Assembly (NCBI RefSeq): GCF_009833095.1
Contig: NZ_QRCB01000009.1
Location: 1 to 64,000 of the forward strand
Direction of reading: 5' to 3'
DNA: 64,000 nucleotides
Origin: Nitrosomonas sp. JL21
GTDB lineage: Bacteria; Pseudomonadota; Gammaproteobacteria; Burkholderiales; Nitrosomonadaceae
A model generated the notes under the pieces. That model was given only the letters and a program-made list of their open reading frames with translations, was not told the origin of the DNA and did not search any database. Positions 23,519 to 34,175 of this stretch are shown piece by piece (positions within the stretch are counted from its first letter, which is position 1; every line of letters starts with the position of its first letter). The position numbers and the translations under genes were made by a program.

Positions 23519-24475
23519 ATGCCCAACTCATTCTTACCCCCCAAGAAACTAGTCATCGCCTCCCGAGAGAGTCTACTGGCCATGTGGCAAGCCCAGTTTA
23601 TTCAAAACCGTTTAAGCGAATTATACCCGCAAACTGAAATCAGCATACTCGGCATGACTACGCGCGGTGATCAGATTCTGGATCAATCGTTATCGAAGAT
23701 CGGCGGAAAAGGTCTCTTCATCAAAGAACTGGAACAAGCTCTAGAAGATGGCCGGGCCGATATTGCGGTGCATTCAATGAAAGATATGCCGATGAATGTA
23801 CCCGAAGGATTCAGGCTTGCCGCCATCACGGAACGAGAAGATCCTCGAGATGCTTTCGTTTCCAATCAGTATGCCAATCTTGAATCACTGCCAGCAGGCA
23901 GTATTGTAGGCACATCCAGCTTGCGCAGAGAAAGTCAATTACGCGCTCGGTTTTCCAATCTCCAGGTACAACCTTTGCGTGGCAATGTGCAGACCCGTTT
24001 ACGCAAACTCGATGAGGGGCAATATGCTGCCATCATTTTGGCGGCCGCGGGGTTAAAGCGGCTGGGACTATCAGAGCGAATCACTGCGTTGCTTAGTCCT
24101 GAGCAGAGCTTACCTGCGGTAGGACAGGGCGCTCTAGGCATCGAATGCCGAGAGGATCGTACAGATTTAATAACGATGATGCAACCCTTGCATCATCCAG
24201 AAACTGCTCATTGTGTGGAGGCGGAGCGGGCTATGAGCCGCTTACTGGGAGGTAGCTGCCAGGTTCCGCTGGGGGCATTCGCGAAAATTGTCGATGGCAA
24301 TCTTCAATTGCGCGGCTTTGTTTCGCAGCCCGATGGAACGCGCATTGTGAATGCTGAACTCAATGGCAAACCAGAAAACGGCATCAAAATGGGTGAGGAA
24401 CTTGCTCAACAGCTTATCCAGCAAGGAGCGGATAAAATTCTGGCCAGCTTAGTTCATGCCGAGGGGTGGAAATAG
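23519..24475 (+). CDS. hemC: porphobilinogen deaminase (hydroxymethylbilane synthase)
   Basis: The 318-residue enzyme joins four porphobilinogen units into hydroxymethylbilane for heme. It has the N-terminal [12 protein letters not shown], the [13 protein letters not shown] stretch, the active Asp in HSMKDMP (about 85-91) and the dipyrromethane cofactor cysteine C247 in [10 protein letters not shown]. Length matches the family. It heads a plus-strand hem cluster divergent from ppc, with an AT-rich 120-base gap between them. The demand for cytochromes in ammonia oxidation fits a dedicated heme operon. Confidence 0.97.
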   Translation: MPNSFLPPKKLVIASRESLLAMWQAQFIQNRLSELYPQTEISILGMTTRGDQILDQSLSKIGGKGLFIKELEQALEDGRADIAVHSMKDMPMNVPEGFRLAAITEREDPRDAFVSNQYANLESLPAGSIVGTSSLRRESQLRARFSNLQVQPLRGNVQTRLRKLDEGQYAAIILAAAGLKRLGLSERITALLSPEQSLPAVGQGALGIECREDRTDLITMMQPLHHPETAHCVEAERAMSRLLGGSCQVPLGAFAKIVDGNLQLRGFVSQPDGTRIVNAELNGKPENGIKMGEELAQQLIQQGADKILASLVHAEGWK

Positions 24476-25266
24476 CATTGCCTCTGGATCAGCAACTGAG
24501 CGGCATCAATGTCTTGGTAACCCGGCCGGCACATCAAGCAGCATTTCTCTCAGACCGCATTCGTGCCATGGGAGGTAACCCCGTTCTGTTCCCGGTGCTC
24601 GAAATTACCGATATTGATGACCAAACACCTTTGATTGACTTGATTACACGCTTGGATGAGTTTGATTGGGCAATTTTTGTCAGTCCCAACGCCATCAATA
24701 AAGCGCTGAAGCTGATTTCCGAACAACATTCTCACTTACCCCCGCAGTTGAGAATCGCTGTGGTCGGAAAAGGTAGCGCCGATGCTCTGAAACGCCACGG
24801 AATCCATGAGGTACTCGTGCCGACTGATCAGTTTGACAGCGAGGCGCTACTCAAGTTGAGCGAATTACAGAACATGAAAGGAAAACGCGTTGTCATCTTC
24901 CGGGGTAATGGTGGGCGGCAGTTATTGGGCGACACACTCGTTAGGCGTGGCGCCATTGTCGAATATGCCACGTGTTACCGGCGCGAGAAACCCAGTGTGG
25001 ATACCGCACCATTATTGACGGCCTGGTCGCAAAACCAGATACATGCAGTAATCGTCACCAGCAGTGAAGGCTTGCATAATTTATTTGACATAATAGGCAG
25101 CCTTGGCCAACAATTGCTGAAATCAACCCCCATCTTTACAGTTCATGAGCGTATCGCACTAACAGCAAGAGATCTTGGGTTAAAAGAGATTGTGTATTCA
25201 CCTTCACATGGAGATGAAGGATTACTTGAAAGTCTGCGCGTATATTTTAATTCGAAATTAGAATAA
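24466..25266 (+). CDS. hemD: uroporphyrinogen-III synthase
   Basis: The 266-residue protein closes and inverts hydroxymethylbilane to uroporphyrinogen III. The sequence is weakly conserved in this family, but [33 protein letters not shown] and [10 protein letters not shown] match the HemD fold, and the position after hemC is diagnostic. The annotated GTG overlaps hemC by 10 bases. A TTG at 24478 has better spacing from GAGGGG, so the start may be four codons later. Confidence 0.9.
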   Translation: MEIALPLDQQLSGINVLVTRPAHQAAFLSDRIRAMGGNPVLFPVLEITDIDDQTPLIDLITRLDEFDWAIFVSPNAINKALKLISEQHSHLPPQLRIAVVGKGSADALKRHGIHEVLVPTDQFDSEALLKLSELQNMKGKRVVIFRGNGGRQLLGDTLVRRGAIVEYATCYRREKPSVDTAPLLTAWSQNQIHAVIVTSSEGLHNLFDIIGSLGQQLLKSTPIFTVHERIALTARDLGLKEIVYSPSHGDEGLLESLRVYFNSKLE

Positions 25267-25430
25267 TGATGCCAACTCAAAAAGATATGAACGACTGTCT
25301 TCAAAAAGAGACGCTTTCAGACCATCTCATTCTATCGCTTCAATTGATCGTTTTTAATATGCATGAGCAGTGCTCACCACGATTTAATTTTAATAATTGT
25401 CGATCCTACCCTAATGAGGAGAACCTATGA
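25266..25430 (+). CDS. 54-codon open frame filling the hemD-hemY gap
   Basis: An ATG overlaps the hemD stop (TAATG), and the frame remains open to a TGA that overlaps the hemY ATG (ATGA). The predicted peptide starts [11 protein letters not shown] and has a short hydrophobic stretch LILSLQLIVF. It is not recognisable as HemX, which usually sits here. It may only couple translation of hemY to hemD, may be a decayed hemX end, or may be a chance frame. There is a good hemY ribosome binding site (GAGGAG) inside it. Confidence 0.25.
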   Translation: MMPTQKDMNDCLQKETLSDHLILSLQLIVFNMHEQCSPRFNFNNCRSYPNEENL

Positions 25431-26602
25431 AACTAATAATCTGGCTACTCGCGCTGTTCGCTGCCGCCGTAGCTGTAACGCTGGCTGCTAAATATGCTAC
25501 TGGGCATGCATCGATCGTCATGCCGCCCTATCAATTGGAACTCTCACTCGAGCACTTCATCATCGGGGTAGTCGCAGCATTTTTCGTTTTTTATATTTTA
25601 GTACGATTGATATTAGGGATCTTTGGGTACAGTCAGCATTATCGTCATAAAAAAACCGATACCACGTTACTGTCTGGACTAAAATCATATTTCGAAGGAA
25701 ATTATGCCAAAGCACAGAAAAATGCTGCAACAGCCTTAAAATTAACCGATTCACCCATCATCACCGCGATCAGCGCTGTCATTGCGGCACGCTCAGCACA
25801 TGAGCTCGACGATACCAAAGCACGCGATCAATACATCGACACCGCACTTCGCAAAGCACCGGCGGAGAAATCTTTGAGCCTGATGGCGAAAGCCGATTTT
25901 TTATTGAGCGAAGGCAATCATCAGGAAGCGCTTGAAACACTGCATGGCTTATATGCGAATGGCGGATTGCAACCCTCTTCTGCGCTTCAACTTGAACTGA
26001 AAGCACAGCAGCAAGCAAACAATTGGGATGCAGTGCTAGAACTCGCCAATATCCTTGCAAAACGCCAATCCACCAACCAAGCATTGGTGAAGAAATTGAA
26101 GCATGATGCTCAACTGGAAAATATCAAGCGCAAAGGAACTGATCTGCATACGCTCAATCACTACTGGCAAAGCCTCGCTCCGCTGGAAAAAATGGACAGC
26201 AAGGTAGCCGCTGCTGCGACCCGCGCTTATATCGCTTTGGGAAGTTGTTCGACTGCGCACCAGATCATCGAACAAAACGTTCCGGTCACGTGGGACAATG
26301 AGTTGATCGAACTGTATGCGGAATGCTTGGATTATCATGTCAACCGTCAAATCGAATGTGCCGAAGTCTGGCTCAAATCCCATCCCAACAATGCACAGTT
26401 ATTGCTTACCTTGGGTAAGCTCTGTACACATTGCGAGCTTTGGGGCAAAGCGCAGAATTACCTGGAAGCCAGCCTGTCCGTGGAACCTGGACAGAAGGCA
26501 CATTTTGCATTAGCGCAACTCAATGAAAAACTGGGCAAACATGAATTAGCGATGGATCATTACAATAAAGGGCTTGAACTGACGCTCAAGCAATTAAGCT
26601 GA
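25427..26602 (+). CDS. hemY: HemY-like TPR membrane protein
   Basis: The 391-residue protein has two N-terminal membrane helices (about 2-21 and 44-66) and then a long alpha-helical region with TPR-like repeats (about 80-385, e.g. AKAQKNAATALKL, EKLGKHELAMDHYNKGLEL). This matches proteobacterial HemY encoded in hem operons. It is not the protoporphyrinogen oxidase also called HemY in Gram-positives. Its biochemical role is unclear. GAGGAG precedes the ATG. The operon lacks hemX between hemD and hemY. Confidence 0.9.
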   Translation: MKLIIWLLALFAAAVAVTLAAKYATGHASIVMPPYQLELSLEHFIIGVVAAFFVFYILVRLILGIFGYSQHYRHKKTDTTLLSGLKSYFEGNYAKAQKNAATALKLTDSPIITAISAVIAARSAHELDDTKARDQYIDTALRKAPAEKSLSLMAKADFLLSEGNHQEALETLHGLYANGGLQPSSALQLELKAQQQANNWDAVLELANILAKRQSTNQALVKKLKHDAQLENIKRKGTDLHTLNHYWQSLAPLEKMDSKVAAAATRAYIALGSCSTAHQIIEQNVPVTWDNELIELYAECLDYHVNRQIECAEVWLKSHPNNAQLLLTLGKLCTHCELWGKAQNYLEASLSVEPGQKAHFALAQLNEKLGKHELAMDHYNKGLELTLKQLS

Positions 26603-26778
26603 GCTATCCCCCTGCACACTGATACTCTTGGGGAGAAACATTTAAAACAGTGGCGAATGACGCGCGATCAGACACGAGGGAAATCAGGCAAAAACGCAAT
26701 TCAAGATAAAAGGAAGGATAATCAGCGTTCTGAACCTGATTCCCGGGAAACTAAGTACATAGCTTTTAAAACTCTTCG

Positions 26779-27816
26779 TTATGCATTACTAGTTGACGGT
26801 GTAAACACATCAGAGAAAAAAGCATCTTTAGGTAAACCGCATTGCGTCGTAAAGTCATGGTAGGCCGCTTTCACCATCAGAGGTGTGCCGCAGGCATAGA
26901 CCTGATAAGCGCTCAAGTCATCAAAATCCCGCATCACCGCCTGATGCACCAGACCAGTTCCTCCTTCCCAATGATCGGATTCCAGCGGCTCGGACAGCAC
27001 AGGAACATAGGTGAAATTATCGTGCTCCCGCTGCCACTGTTCCGGCAGATCAGTCAGATACAGATCCGCCTTGGTGCGCGCGCCCCAATATAGAATCATT
27101 TTCCGTTTATTTTCTCGAGTTCTCTCTTGAAAGAAAACATACTCCAGAATACTTTTGATCGGTGCAAATCCAGTGCCGCTCGCCAAAAAAATGATCGGCC
27201 CGTTCCCTGGTGTATCGCGAAGAAAAAATGAACCCAACGGCCCCCTGAACCGAAGCATGTCCTTGACCTTCATTGTGGTAAATACATGTTCGGTAAATAC
27301 CCCGCCTGGGTAATTACGCGCATGTAATTGTAGAAACTCGTCATCCTGGGGTGCATTTGCAATCGAAAAACTGCGACGTTTTCCATCCTTCAGCAGAATA
27401 TCGATATATTGACCGGCAAGAAATTGCAATCTCTGATTGGCCGGCAGCTTTAGAAAAATAACCATCACATCAGGTGCAACCAATTCCAGTTTTTCGACCC
27501 GACAAGGCAGCGTCTTGATTTCGATATCCTTAATAGCGCTGATCTCATGGCATTCAATAATCAGATCGGATAAAGGGGAAGCACTGCAAAACAGCGCATC
27601 GCCAGCTTCAATGTCTTCTTTGGACAGAGTCTCTTCATTATATCGACCATAATCGACCTTTCCTTGTATGATCTTGCCCTTGCAAACGCCGCAAGAACCG
27701 TTGCGACATCCGTACGGCAACGAGAACCCTTCGCGCAACGCCGCATCTAGAATTGTTTCGCCGGGCTCAACTTGTATGACATGCCCGCTGGGCTGAATAA
27801 CGATTTGATACGACAT
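26779..27816 (-). CDS. plant-type ferredoxin NAD(P)H oxidoreductase (AscD/DdhD-like)
   Basis: The 345-residue protein joins an N-terminal [2Fe-2S] ferredoxin domain (C37, C42, C45 in GCRNGSCGVCKG and C78 in LFCSA) to an FAD domain (RSFSIANAP, about 148-156) and a C-terminal NAD(P)-binding domain (GTGFAPIKSILEY, ACGTPLMV). This is the layout of CDP-6-deoxyglucoseen reductase and phenol/methane monooxygenase reductases. No oxygenase or deoxysugar gene lies nearby, so the electron acceptor cannot be told. It is convergent with hemY and divergent from the epimerase gene (47-base gap). Confidence 0.85.
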   Translation of the reverse strand: MSYQIVIQPSGHVIQVEPGETILDAALREGFSLPYGCRNGSCGVCKGKIIQGKVDYGRYNEETLSKEDIEAGDALFCSASPLSDLIIECHEISAIKDIEIKTLPCRVEKLELVAPDVMVIFLKLPANQRLQFLAGQYIDILLKDGKRRSFSIANAPQDDEFLQLHARNYPGGVFTEHVFTTMKVKDMLRFRGPLGSFFLRDTPGNGPIIFLASGTGFAPIKSILEYVFFQERTRENKRKMILYWGARTKADLYLTDLPEQWQREHDNFTYVPVLSEPLESDHWEGGTGLVHQAVMRDFDDLSAYQVYACGTPLMVKAAYHDFTTQCGLPKDAFFSDVFTPSTSNA

Positions 27817-27863
27817 TGAATAGCAAGCAAATAAAAAATATAATCAATCAAAAACTAGCGACT

Positions 27864-28760
27864 ATGAAAAAAACTTTGTTAATTGTTGGTTGTGGTGATA
27901 TTGCACAGCGCGTAGCGCCTCTGCTGCAGAAATATTATCGCATCATCGGCCTATGTCGAAATGTAGAGAACCTCGGTCAATTACAATCGCATGGAATTAT
28001 TCCCATTCTCGGGGATTTAGATAATCCGAAGAGTCTTGAGAAGCTCGCTGGCATTGCACAACGGGTACTACACCTAGCTCCCCCTCCTAACCACGGATTA
28101 CGTGACCGGAGAACTAAACATCTGCTGTCTGCATTGTCCAAACGAACAAAAAAACATGGCTCGATTTTACCACATCGCCTACTCTATATCAGTACCAGCG
28201 GGGTGTATGGAAATTGTGACGGCGCGCTGATTGATGAAACGTATCCAGTACATCCAGAAAATGATCGCGCCTTACGCCGACTGGATGCGGAAAAAAACAT
28301 CCGTGATTGGGGAAGGCGCAACCGGGTTGCCGTCTCAATTTTGCGTGTACCCGGCATTTATGCAGCCGATCGGTTGCCCTTGAAGCGCCTTCGCGAAGGC
28401 CATCCTGCCTTATCGGCTACGGATGATAGCTATACCAATCACATCCATGCAGACGATCTTGCGCGAATAATCTGTGCAGCACTGCAGTTTGCTAAACCGA
28501 ACCGAATTTACCACACCAGCGATGATTCTCATCTGAAAATGGGGGACTATTTTGACCTCGTCGCAGATTATTTCGATTATCCCCATCCACCTCGCATCAC
28601 CCGAGAAGAAGCCAAGCAATGCATTTCCCCTATCATGTTTTCTTTTATGAAAGAGTCCAGACGCTTAAAAAACACACGCATGAAAAAAGAATTACATGTT
28701 CAATTGTTGTATCCGACCGTCCACCAGGGCATCGAAGCTGCCAAAGCCGCCAAACAATAG
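27864..28760 (+). CDS. NAD-dependent epimerase/dehydratase family protein (YeeZ-like)
   Basis: The 298-residue Rossmann protein has the nucleotide motif LLIVGCGDIAQRVAPLL (about residues 5-21), LYISTSGVYGNCDG (near 105-118) and HIHADDLARIICAAL. It belongs to the extended SDR family, close to E. coli YeeZ, whose substrate is unknown. The usual YxxxK is not clear, and R-R-L-D-A-E-K stands where the catalytic lysine is expected. The ATG at 27864 is chosen over an in-frame TTG 16 codons upstream that would overlap the divergent gene. Confidence 0.8.
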   Translation: MKKTLLIVGCGDIAQRVAPLLQKYYRIIGLCRNVENLGQLQSHGIIPILGDLDNPKSLEKLAGIAQRVLHLAPPPNHGLRDRRTKHLLSALSKRTKKHGSILPHRLLYISTSGVYGNCDGALIDETYPVHPENDRALRRLDAEKNIRDWGRRNRVAVSILRVPGIYAADRLPLKRLREGHPALSATDDSYTNHIHADDLARIICAALQFAKPNRIYHTSDDSHLKMGDYFDLVADYFDYPHPPRITREEAKQCISPIMFSFMKESRRLKNTRMKKELHVQLLYPTVHQGIEAAKAAKQ

Positions 28761-29059
28761 ATAACTGTTCAGTTTGGCCTGGTGAGTTAAAAATGATCGT
28801 CGCTTTTCACTCAGCAATTTTTGCGAAAGAGTAAACAGCGGTCAGGCAGCACTCTTTGGTAAACGCACGGTTATGAAATTGTAAGCAGAATAAGCCTGCA
28901 TTCAATGCAACCAGATCTTCAGCCTAGTCATTTTCAGAGTTTCCCTAAGAATTTAACAAACTCTGCCGTTAAGACCCGCACACATTCAGAATAATTCAGG
29001 CCACATTTTTTTCATCAACAAGCAATACTGGATTACCTTGGGATCAGGAGTTCATTCTT

Positions 29060-30283
29060 ATGGCAACTTTAACAGCGCGTGCAGAAAAGAAAATCAAAGA
29101 AATTAACTATTCATGGGAAGGAAAAGATAAAACCGGTAAAGAAATAAAAGGTGAAATGCGCGCTGCCGGAACGGTTGTCGTCACATCTACGCTGCGCCGC
29201 CAAGGTATCAAAGTGACCAAAATAAAGAAAGTACAATCAGGCGGAAAAATTACCGATAAAGATATCACTCTGTTTACCCGTCAATTGGCCACCATGATGA
29301 AATCTGGGGTACCACTTTTGCAGGCTTTTGACATCGTGGGTAAAGGACACAGCAATCCGGCGGTACGAAAACTATTGATGGACATCAAAACCGATGTCGA
29401 AACCGGTAGTAATTTGGCAGATGCATTTCGCAAGTATCCGCTGTATTTTGATGCATTGTTTTGCAATCTTGTAAAAGCAGGCGAAGCGGCTGGTATTTTG
29501 GATAGTCTGCTGGATCGCTTGGCCACTTACAAAGAAAAAATTCAGGCTATTAAAGGCAAGGTCAAGTCTGCACTTTTTTATCCCATTTCGATCATTGTCG
29601 TCGCATTCGTGATCACAGCCGTTATCATGATTTTTGTCATTCCGGCCTTTAAAGATCTGTTCGAAGGATTCGGTGCTGAGTTACCCGCTCCCACATTGAT
29701 TGTCATGAATATTTCCAACTTCTTCGTCGCGTATTGGTGGGCTATCATTGGCTGCTTGGGAGGAGGAATTTATTCTTTCATGTACGCTTGGAAGCGTTCA
29801 GTAGCCATGCAGCGCGTGATGGATCGATTTGTACTCAAGCTGCCTATCTTCGGGGAAGTCATCCGTAAGGCCACCATTGCACGCTGGTCACGAACCCTGT
29901 CGACCATGTTTGCGGCCGGCGTTCCGTTAGTCGAATCGCTGGATTCCGTCGCCGGAGCAGCAGGAAATCATATCTATTATGAAGCGACCAAAAATATTCA
30001 ATTAGAAGTGAGCACAGGTAACAGCTTGACGTCATCGATGGCCAATACTACTGTATTCCCAAGCATGGTAGTACAAATGGTCGCTATTGGCGAAGAGTCC
30101 GGTTCACTGGATTCCATGCTCGGAAAGGTAGCTGACTTTTATGAAGCTGAGGTTGATGACGCTGTTGCCGCGCTATCGAGTTTGATGGAACCCATGATCA
30201 TGGTCGTGCTGGGAACGCTGATCGGCGGCATGGTCGTTGCCATGTATTTACCCATCTTTAAAATGGGGATGGTCGTCAATTAA
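29060..30283 (+). CDS. pilC: type IV pilus inner-membrane platform protein PilC
   Basis: The 407-residue protein has two GspF/PilC cytoplasmic domains (about 70-190 and 275-395) separated by membrane helices near 170-190 and 225-245, and a C-terminal helix (about 375-400). Motifs FTRQLATMMKSGVPLLQAFDIV and its repeat WSRTLSTMFAAGVPLVESLDSV are typical (shown in part across the two domains). It transmits the PilB/PilT motion to the pilin base. The extension ATPase gene pilB, which usually precedes pilC, is absent here; the upstream gene is the SDR epimerase after a 299-base gap. Confidence 0.95.
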   Translation: MATLTARAEKKIKEINYSWEGKDKTGKEIKGEMRAAGTVVVTSTLRRQGIKVTKIKKVQSGGKITDKDITLFTRQLATMMKSGVPLLQAFDIVGKGHSNPAVRKLLMDIKTDVETGSNLADAFRKYPLYFDALFCNLVKAGEAAGILDSLLDRLATYKEKIQAIKGKVKSALFYPISIIVVAFVITAVIMIFVIPAFKDLFEGFGAELPAPTLIVMNISNFFVAYWWAIIGCLGGGIYSFMYAWKRSVAMQRVMDRFVLKLPIFGEVIRKATIARWSRTLSTMFAAGVPLVESLDSVAGAAGNHIYYEATKNIQLEVSTGNSLTSSMANTTVFPSMVVQMVAIGEESGSLDSMLGKVADFYEAEVDDAVAALSSLMEPMIMVVLGTLIGGMVVAMYLPIFKMGMVVN

Positions 30284-30320
30284 TTCTGAATCTTGCAAAT
30301 TATTTCCTAAAATATCGCTT

Positions 30321-31181
30321 ATGACATTTATTTCGATGTTGCAAGACATGCCGGTTTTCTTTATTGGGTTCGTCACACTCATGGGTCTGATGGTTGGCAG
30401 TTTTCTGAATGTCGTCATCTATCGTCTGCCCGAAATGATGAAAAGAAATTGGCAGCAACAATGTGCAGAACTGCGCGGCGAAGTGATAGAGCCACAAGCA
30501 ACCTTCAATTTGATTTTTCCGCGGTCGGCCTGTACTCATTGTGGACACACAATCACTGCGCTGGAAAATATTCCGGTAATCAGCTACATCGTTTTGCAGG
30601 GGCGCTGTTCTCGATGTCATACACCGATCTCGTGGCGTTATCCTCTGGTAGAGGCAATATCAGCTATCATGAGCGGTGTGGTTGCGTGGCATTTTGGCTT
30701 TGGCTTGATGACAATTGCAGCACTGATGTTTGTATGGACCCTCATTGCACTCGCAGTCATCGATTTGAATACGCAATTACTCCCCGATGACATCACCCTG
30801 CCCTTGCTTTGGTTGGGGTTGCTCATTAATATGACTCACGGCTTTACGGACATTCATTCTGCGATCATCGGCGCTGTGGCAGGATATCTTTCGCTATGGC
30901 TGGTTTATTGGAGCTTCAAGTTAATAACCGGAAAAGAAGGCATGGGGTATGGCGATTTCAAGTTGCTTGCTGCGATAGGGGCATGGTTGGGATGGCAAAT
31001 GCTGCCGCTGGTTCTTCTTTCTTCATCCTTAGTTGGCGCATGCGTCGGAATCGGATTGATCGTTGCTGCAAAACTGAAGAATAATATGCCGATCCCATTC
31101 GGACCCTATTTGGTCGGTGGCGCAGTCATTGCGCTATTCTGGGGTGAACAACTCAATAATGCATATCTCCGGCTGTTTTAA
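30321..31181 (+). CDS. pilD: prepilin leader peptidase / N-methyltransferase
   Basis: The 286-residue polytopic enzyme cleaves type IV prepilin leaders and N-methylates the new N-terminus. It has the CX2C pairs of the methylase region (ACTHCGH and GRCSRCHTP), the first catalytic Asp in DLNTQLLPDD and the second in GYGDFKLLAAIGAWLGW. The ATG at 30321 is preferred, because the longer frame would overlap pilC by 47 bases. It follows pilC by 37 bases and precedes coaE by 3. Confidence 0.95.
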   Translation: MTFISMLQDMPVFFIGFVTLMGLMVGSFLNVVIYRLPEMMKRNWQQQCAELRGEVIEPQATFNLIFPRSACTHCGHTITALENIPVISYIVLQGRCSRCHTPISWRYPLVEAISAIMSGVVAWHFGFGLMTIAALMFVWTLIALAVIDLNTQLLPDDITLPLLWLGLLINMTHGFTDIHSAIIGAVAGYLSLWLVYWSFKLITGKEGMGYGDFKLLAAIGAWLGWQMLPLVLLSSSLVGACVGIGLIVAAKLKNNMPIPFGPYLVGGAVIALFWGEQLNNAYLRLF

Positions 31182-31184
31182 TCG

Positions 31185-31805
31185 ATGCCCTTGATTATCG
31201 GACTCACCGGCGGAATAGGTTGTGGTAAATCTGCAGCTAGTCAGCTTTTTTCTGAGCTAGGAATCGATGTCATTGATACCGATGTCATTTCACAGCGATT
31301 AACCCAATCGGCAGGTTTGGCGATTGATCTGATCCAAAAAGAATTTGGGAAAGATTTCATTACTGCCGACAACGCGTTGAATAGAAGCAAAATGCGCCAA
31401 TTTGTCTTTTCGAATGATGAAGCACGACTCAGGCTCGAGAACATTCTTCACCCGCTCATTCTTCAGGAAACTTTGCTGCACATTGAACAATCGCATTCGG
31501 CCTATATTATCCTGGTTGTCCCGCTGCTATTAGAAAATAAGGAATACCGCGCACTTGTTCAACGCATTCTCGTGATTGATTGCGATGAAGAACAGCAATT
31601 AAGGCGAACCATGTCGCGCAGCCGATTAACCGAACAGCAAGTAAGAGCCATCATGGCCGCTCAGGTTTCACGGCAAACTCGCTTGCGCAATGCTGACGAC
31701 ATCGTCGTCAATAATCATGATCTCGCTCATCTAAGGTCGCAAGTTATTCAGCTGCACCGCACATATCTCTCGCTTTCACAGAATTTGGCACCCCCAATGT
31801 CATGA
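31185..31805 (+). CDS. coaE: dephospho-CoA kinase
   Basis: The 206-residue kinase catalyses the last step of coenzyme A synthesis. The P-loop is GLTGGIGCGKSAA (residues 6-18), followed by DVIDTDVISQRLT (the substrate-binding DxD region) and VPLLLENKEY. Length matches E. coli CoaE (206). It lies 3 bases after pilD, the usual pilC-pilD-coaE order. zapD and yacG, often next, are not found. Confidence 0.95.
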   Translation: MPLIIGLTGGIGCGKSAASQLFSELGIDVIDTDVISQRLTQSAGLAIDLIQKEFGKDFITADNALNRSKMRQFVFSNDEARLRLENILHPLILQETLLHIEQSHSAYIILVVPLLLENKEYRALVQRILVIDCDEEQQLRRTMSRSRLTEQQVRAIMAAQVSRQTRLRNADDIVVNNHDLAHLRSQVIQLHRTYLSLSQNLAPPMS

Positions 31806-33233
<1,428 letters not shown>

Positions 33234-33306
33234 GAGAACTCTACATACTTCTTAGACTACAAAATACGTTCCCGAATATTGATGGATTTTTCGATCATTG
33301 TCACTT

Positions 33307-33786
33307 TTACTGCGGCTTGATCTGGCAATGCTCGCAAATGCCATGAAGTTCCAATTGCTGATGTGCCAGGGTAAAACCGGTGCTTTGAATGCTGCGCTCC
33401 AATTCCGCGATGATATGCTGTTTGATGCCGATCTCTTTCACACTACCACAGCGATCGCAAATCAGGAACTGAGGCGTCTCATGCTGATGCTCACAGGTGA
33501 TGTGAGCACATGACATATACTGGCCAGATGTCTCAAGTTTGTGAACCAGCTTTTCCTGAATGAGAAAATCAAGCATGCGATATACCGACATTACGGGGAG
33601 TGCCTCGTGAAAATGGGTTTTATAGCGCTCAACAATTTCATACGCAGATAATGGTGTAGCAGCAGCAAGCAAAACGATCAACACGTTCTTACGCTTATCG
33701 GTCAATTTTGCGCCTGCTAAGGTGCACACTTCCTGTGATTTTTTGATGATCTGATCAATATCAAGTGGCATATCGCTGGATTTCAT
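33307..33786 (-). CDS. Fur-family metalloregulator, Zur-like
   Basis: The 159-residue protein has an N-terminal winged helix (about 15-88, with SVYRMLDFLIQEKLVHKL) and a C-terminal dimerisation domain with two CXXC pairs, C110-x2-C113 and C151-x2-C154, which form the structural zinc site. Additional C93, C98 and a His-rich stretch (CEHQHETP) fit the regulatory site of Zur. The gene faces away from a ZnuD-like TonB receptor, and a Zur-box-like palindrome sits between them. The zinc assignment is inference; iron or another metal is not excluded. Confidence 0.85.
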   Translation of the reverse strand: MKSSDMPLDIDQIIKKSQEVCTLAGAKLTDKRKNVLIVLLAAATPLSAYEIVERYKTHFHEALPVMSVYRMLDFLIQEKLVHKLETSGQYMSCAHITCEHQHETPQFLICDRCGSVKEIGIKQHIIAELERSIQSTGFTLAHQQLELHGICEHCQIKPQ

Positions 33787-34033
33787 GGCTTTGGAACAGT
33801 ATAAGAATTCTGCAAAGATATAGCTTTGAACTTCAAAATCAGAAGCATACTTTAATATGGATAGTTATTTTACTCAATGATTTTCTTGATGATTCAGATC
33901 ACATCTTTTCACCGCCAGCGCCAAACTCCGATGATCGTCCACCCGATCTTGAAATAGCGCTCAGAGCAGGTAAAACACGCAGCTTCACCGTTAACCCTGA
34001 ATGCAATATCACGCTCAGAATAGTCTTGTCGTC

Positions 34034-34048
34034 TGCTATGATATAACA
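34034..34048. promoter_or_regulatory. Zur-box-like palindrome
   Basis: TGCTATGATATAACA is an inverted repeat with arms TGCTAT and ATAACA, differing from the enterobacterial Zur core TGTTATANTATAACA at two positions. It lies about 130 bases upstream of the TonB receptor ATG and in the divergent region shared with the Fur-family gene. Confidence 0.6.
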
Positions 34049-34175
34049 TAACATAAGAAATAAAACCTAGAGTTTTATTGCGATACTGATCGACCAATGA
34101 GATCGCTATCGCCTGTGGGTAAATTTGCTTATCGTGATTAGAAATAAAAGACTTCTGAAAGGGCAAGGAAGCAGC

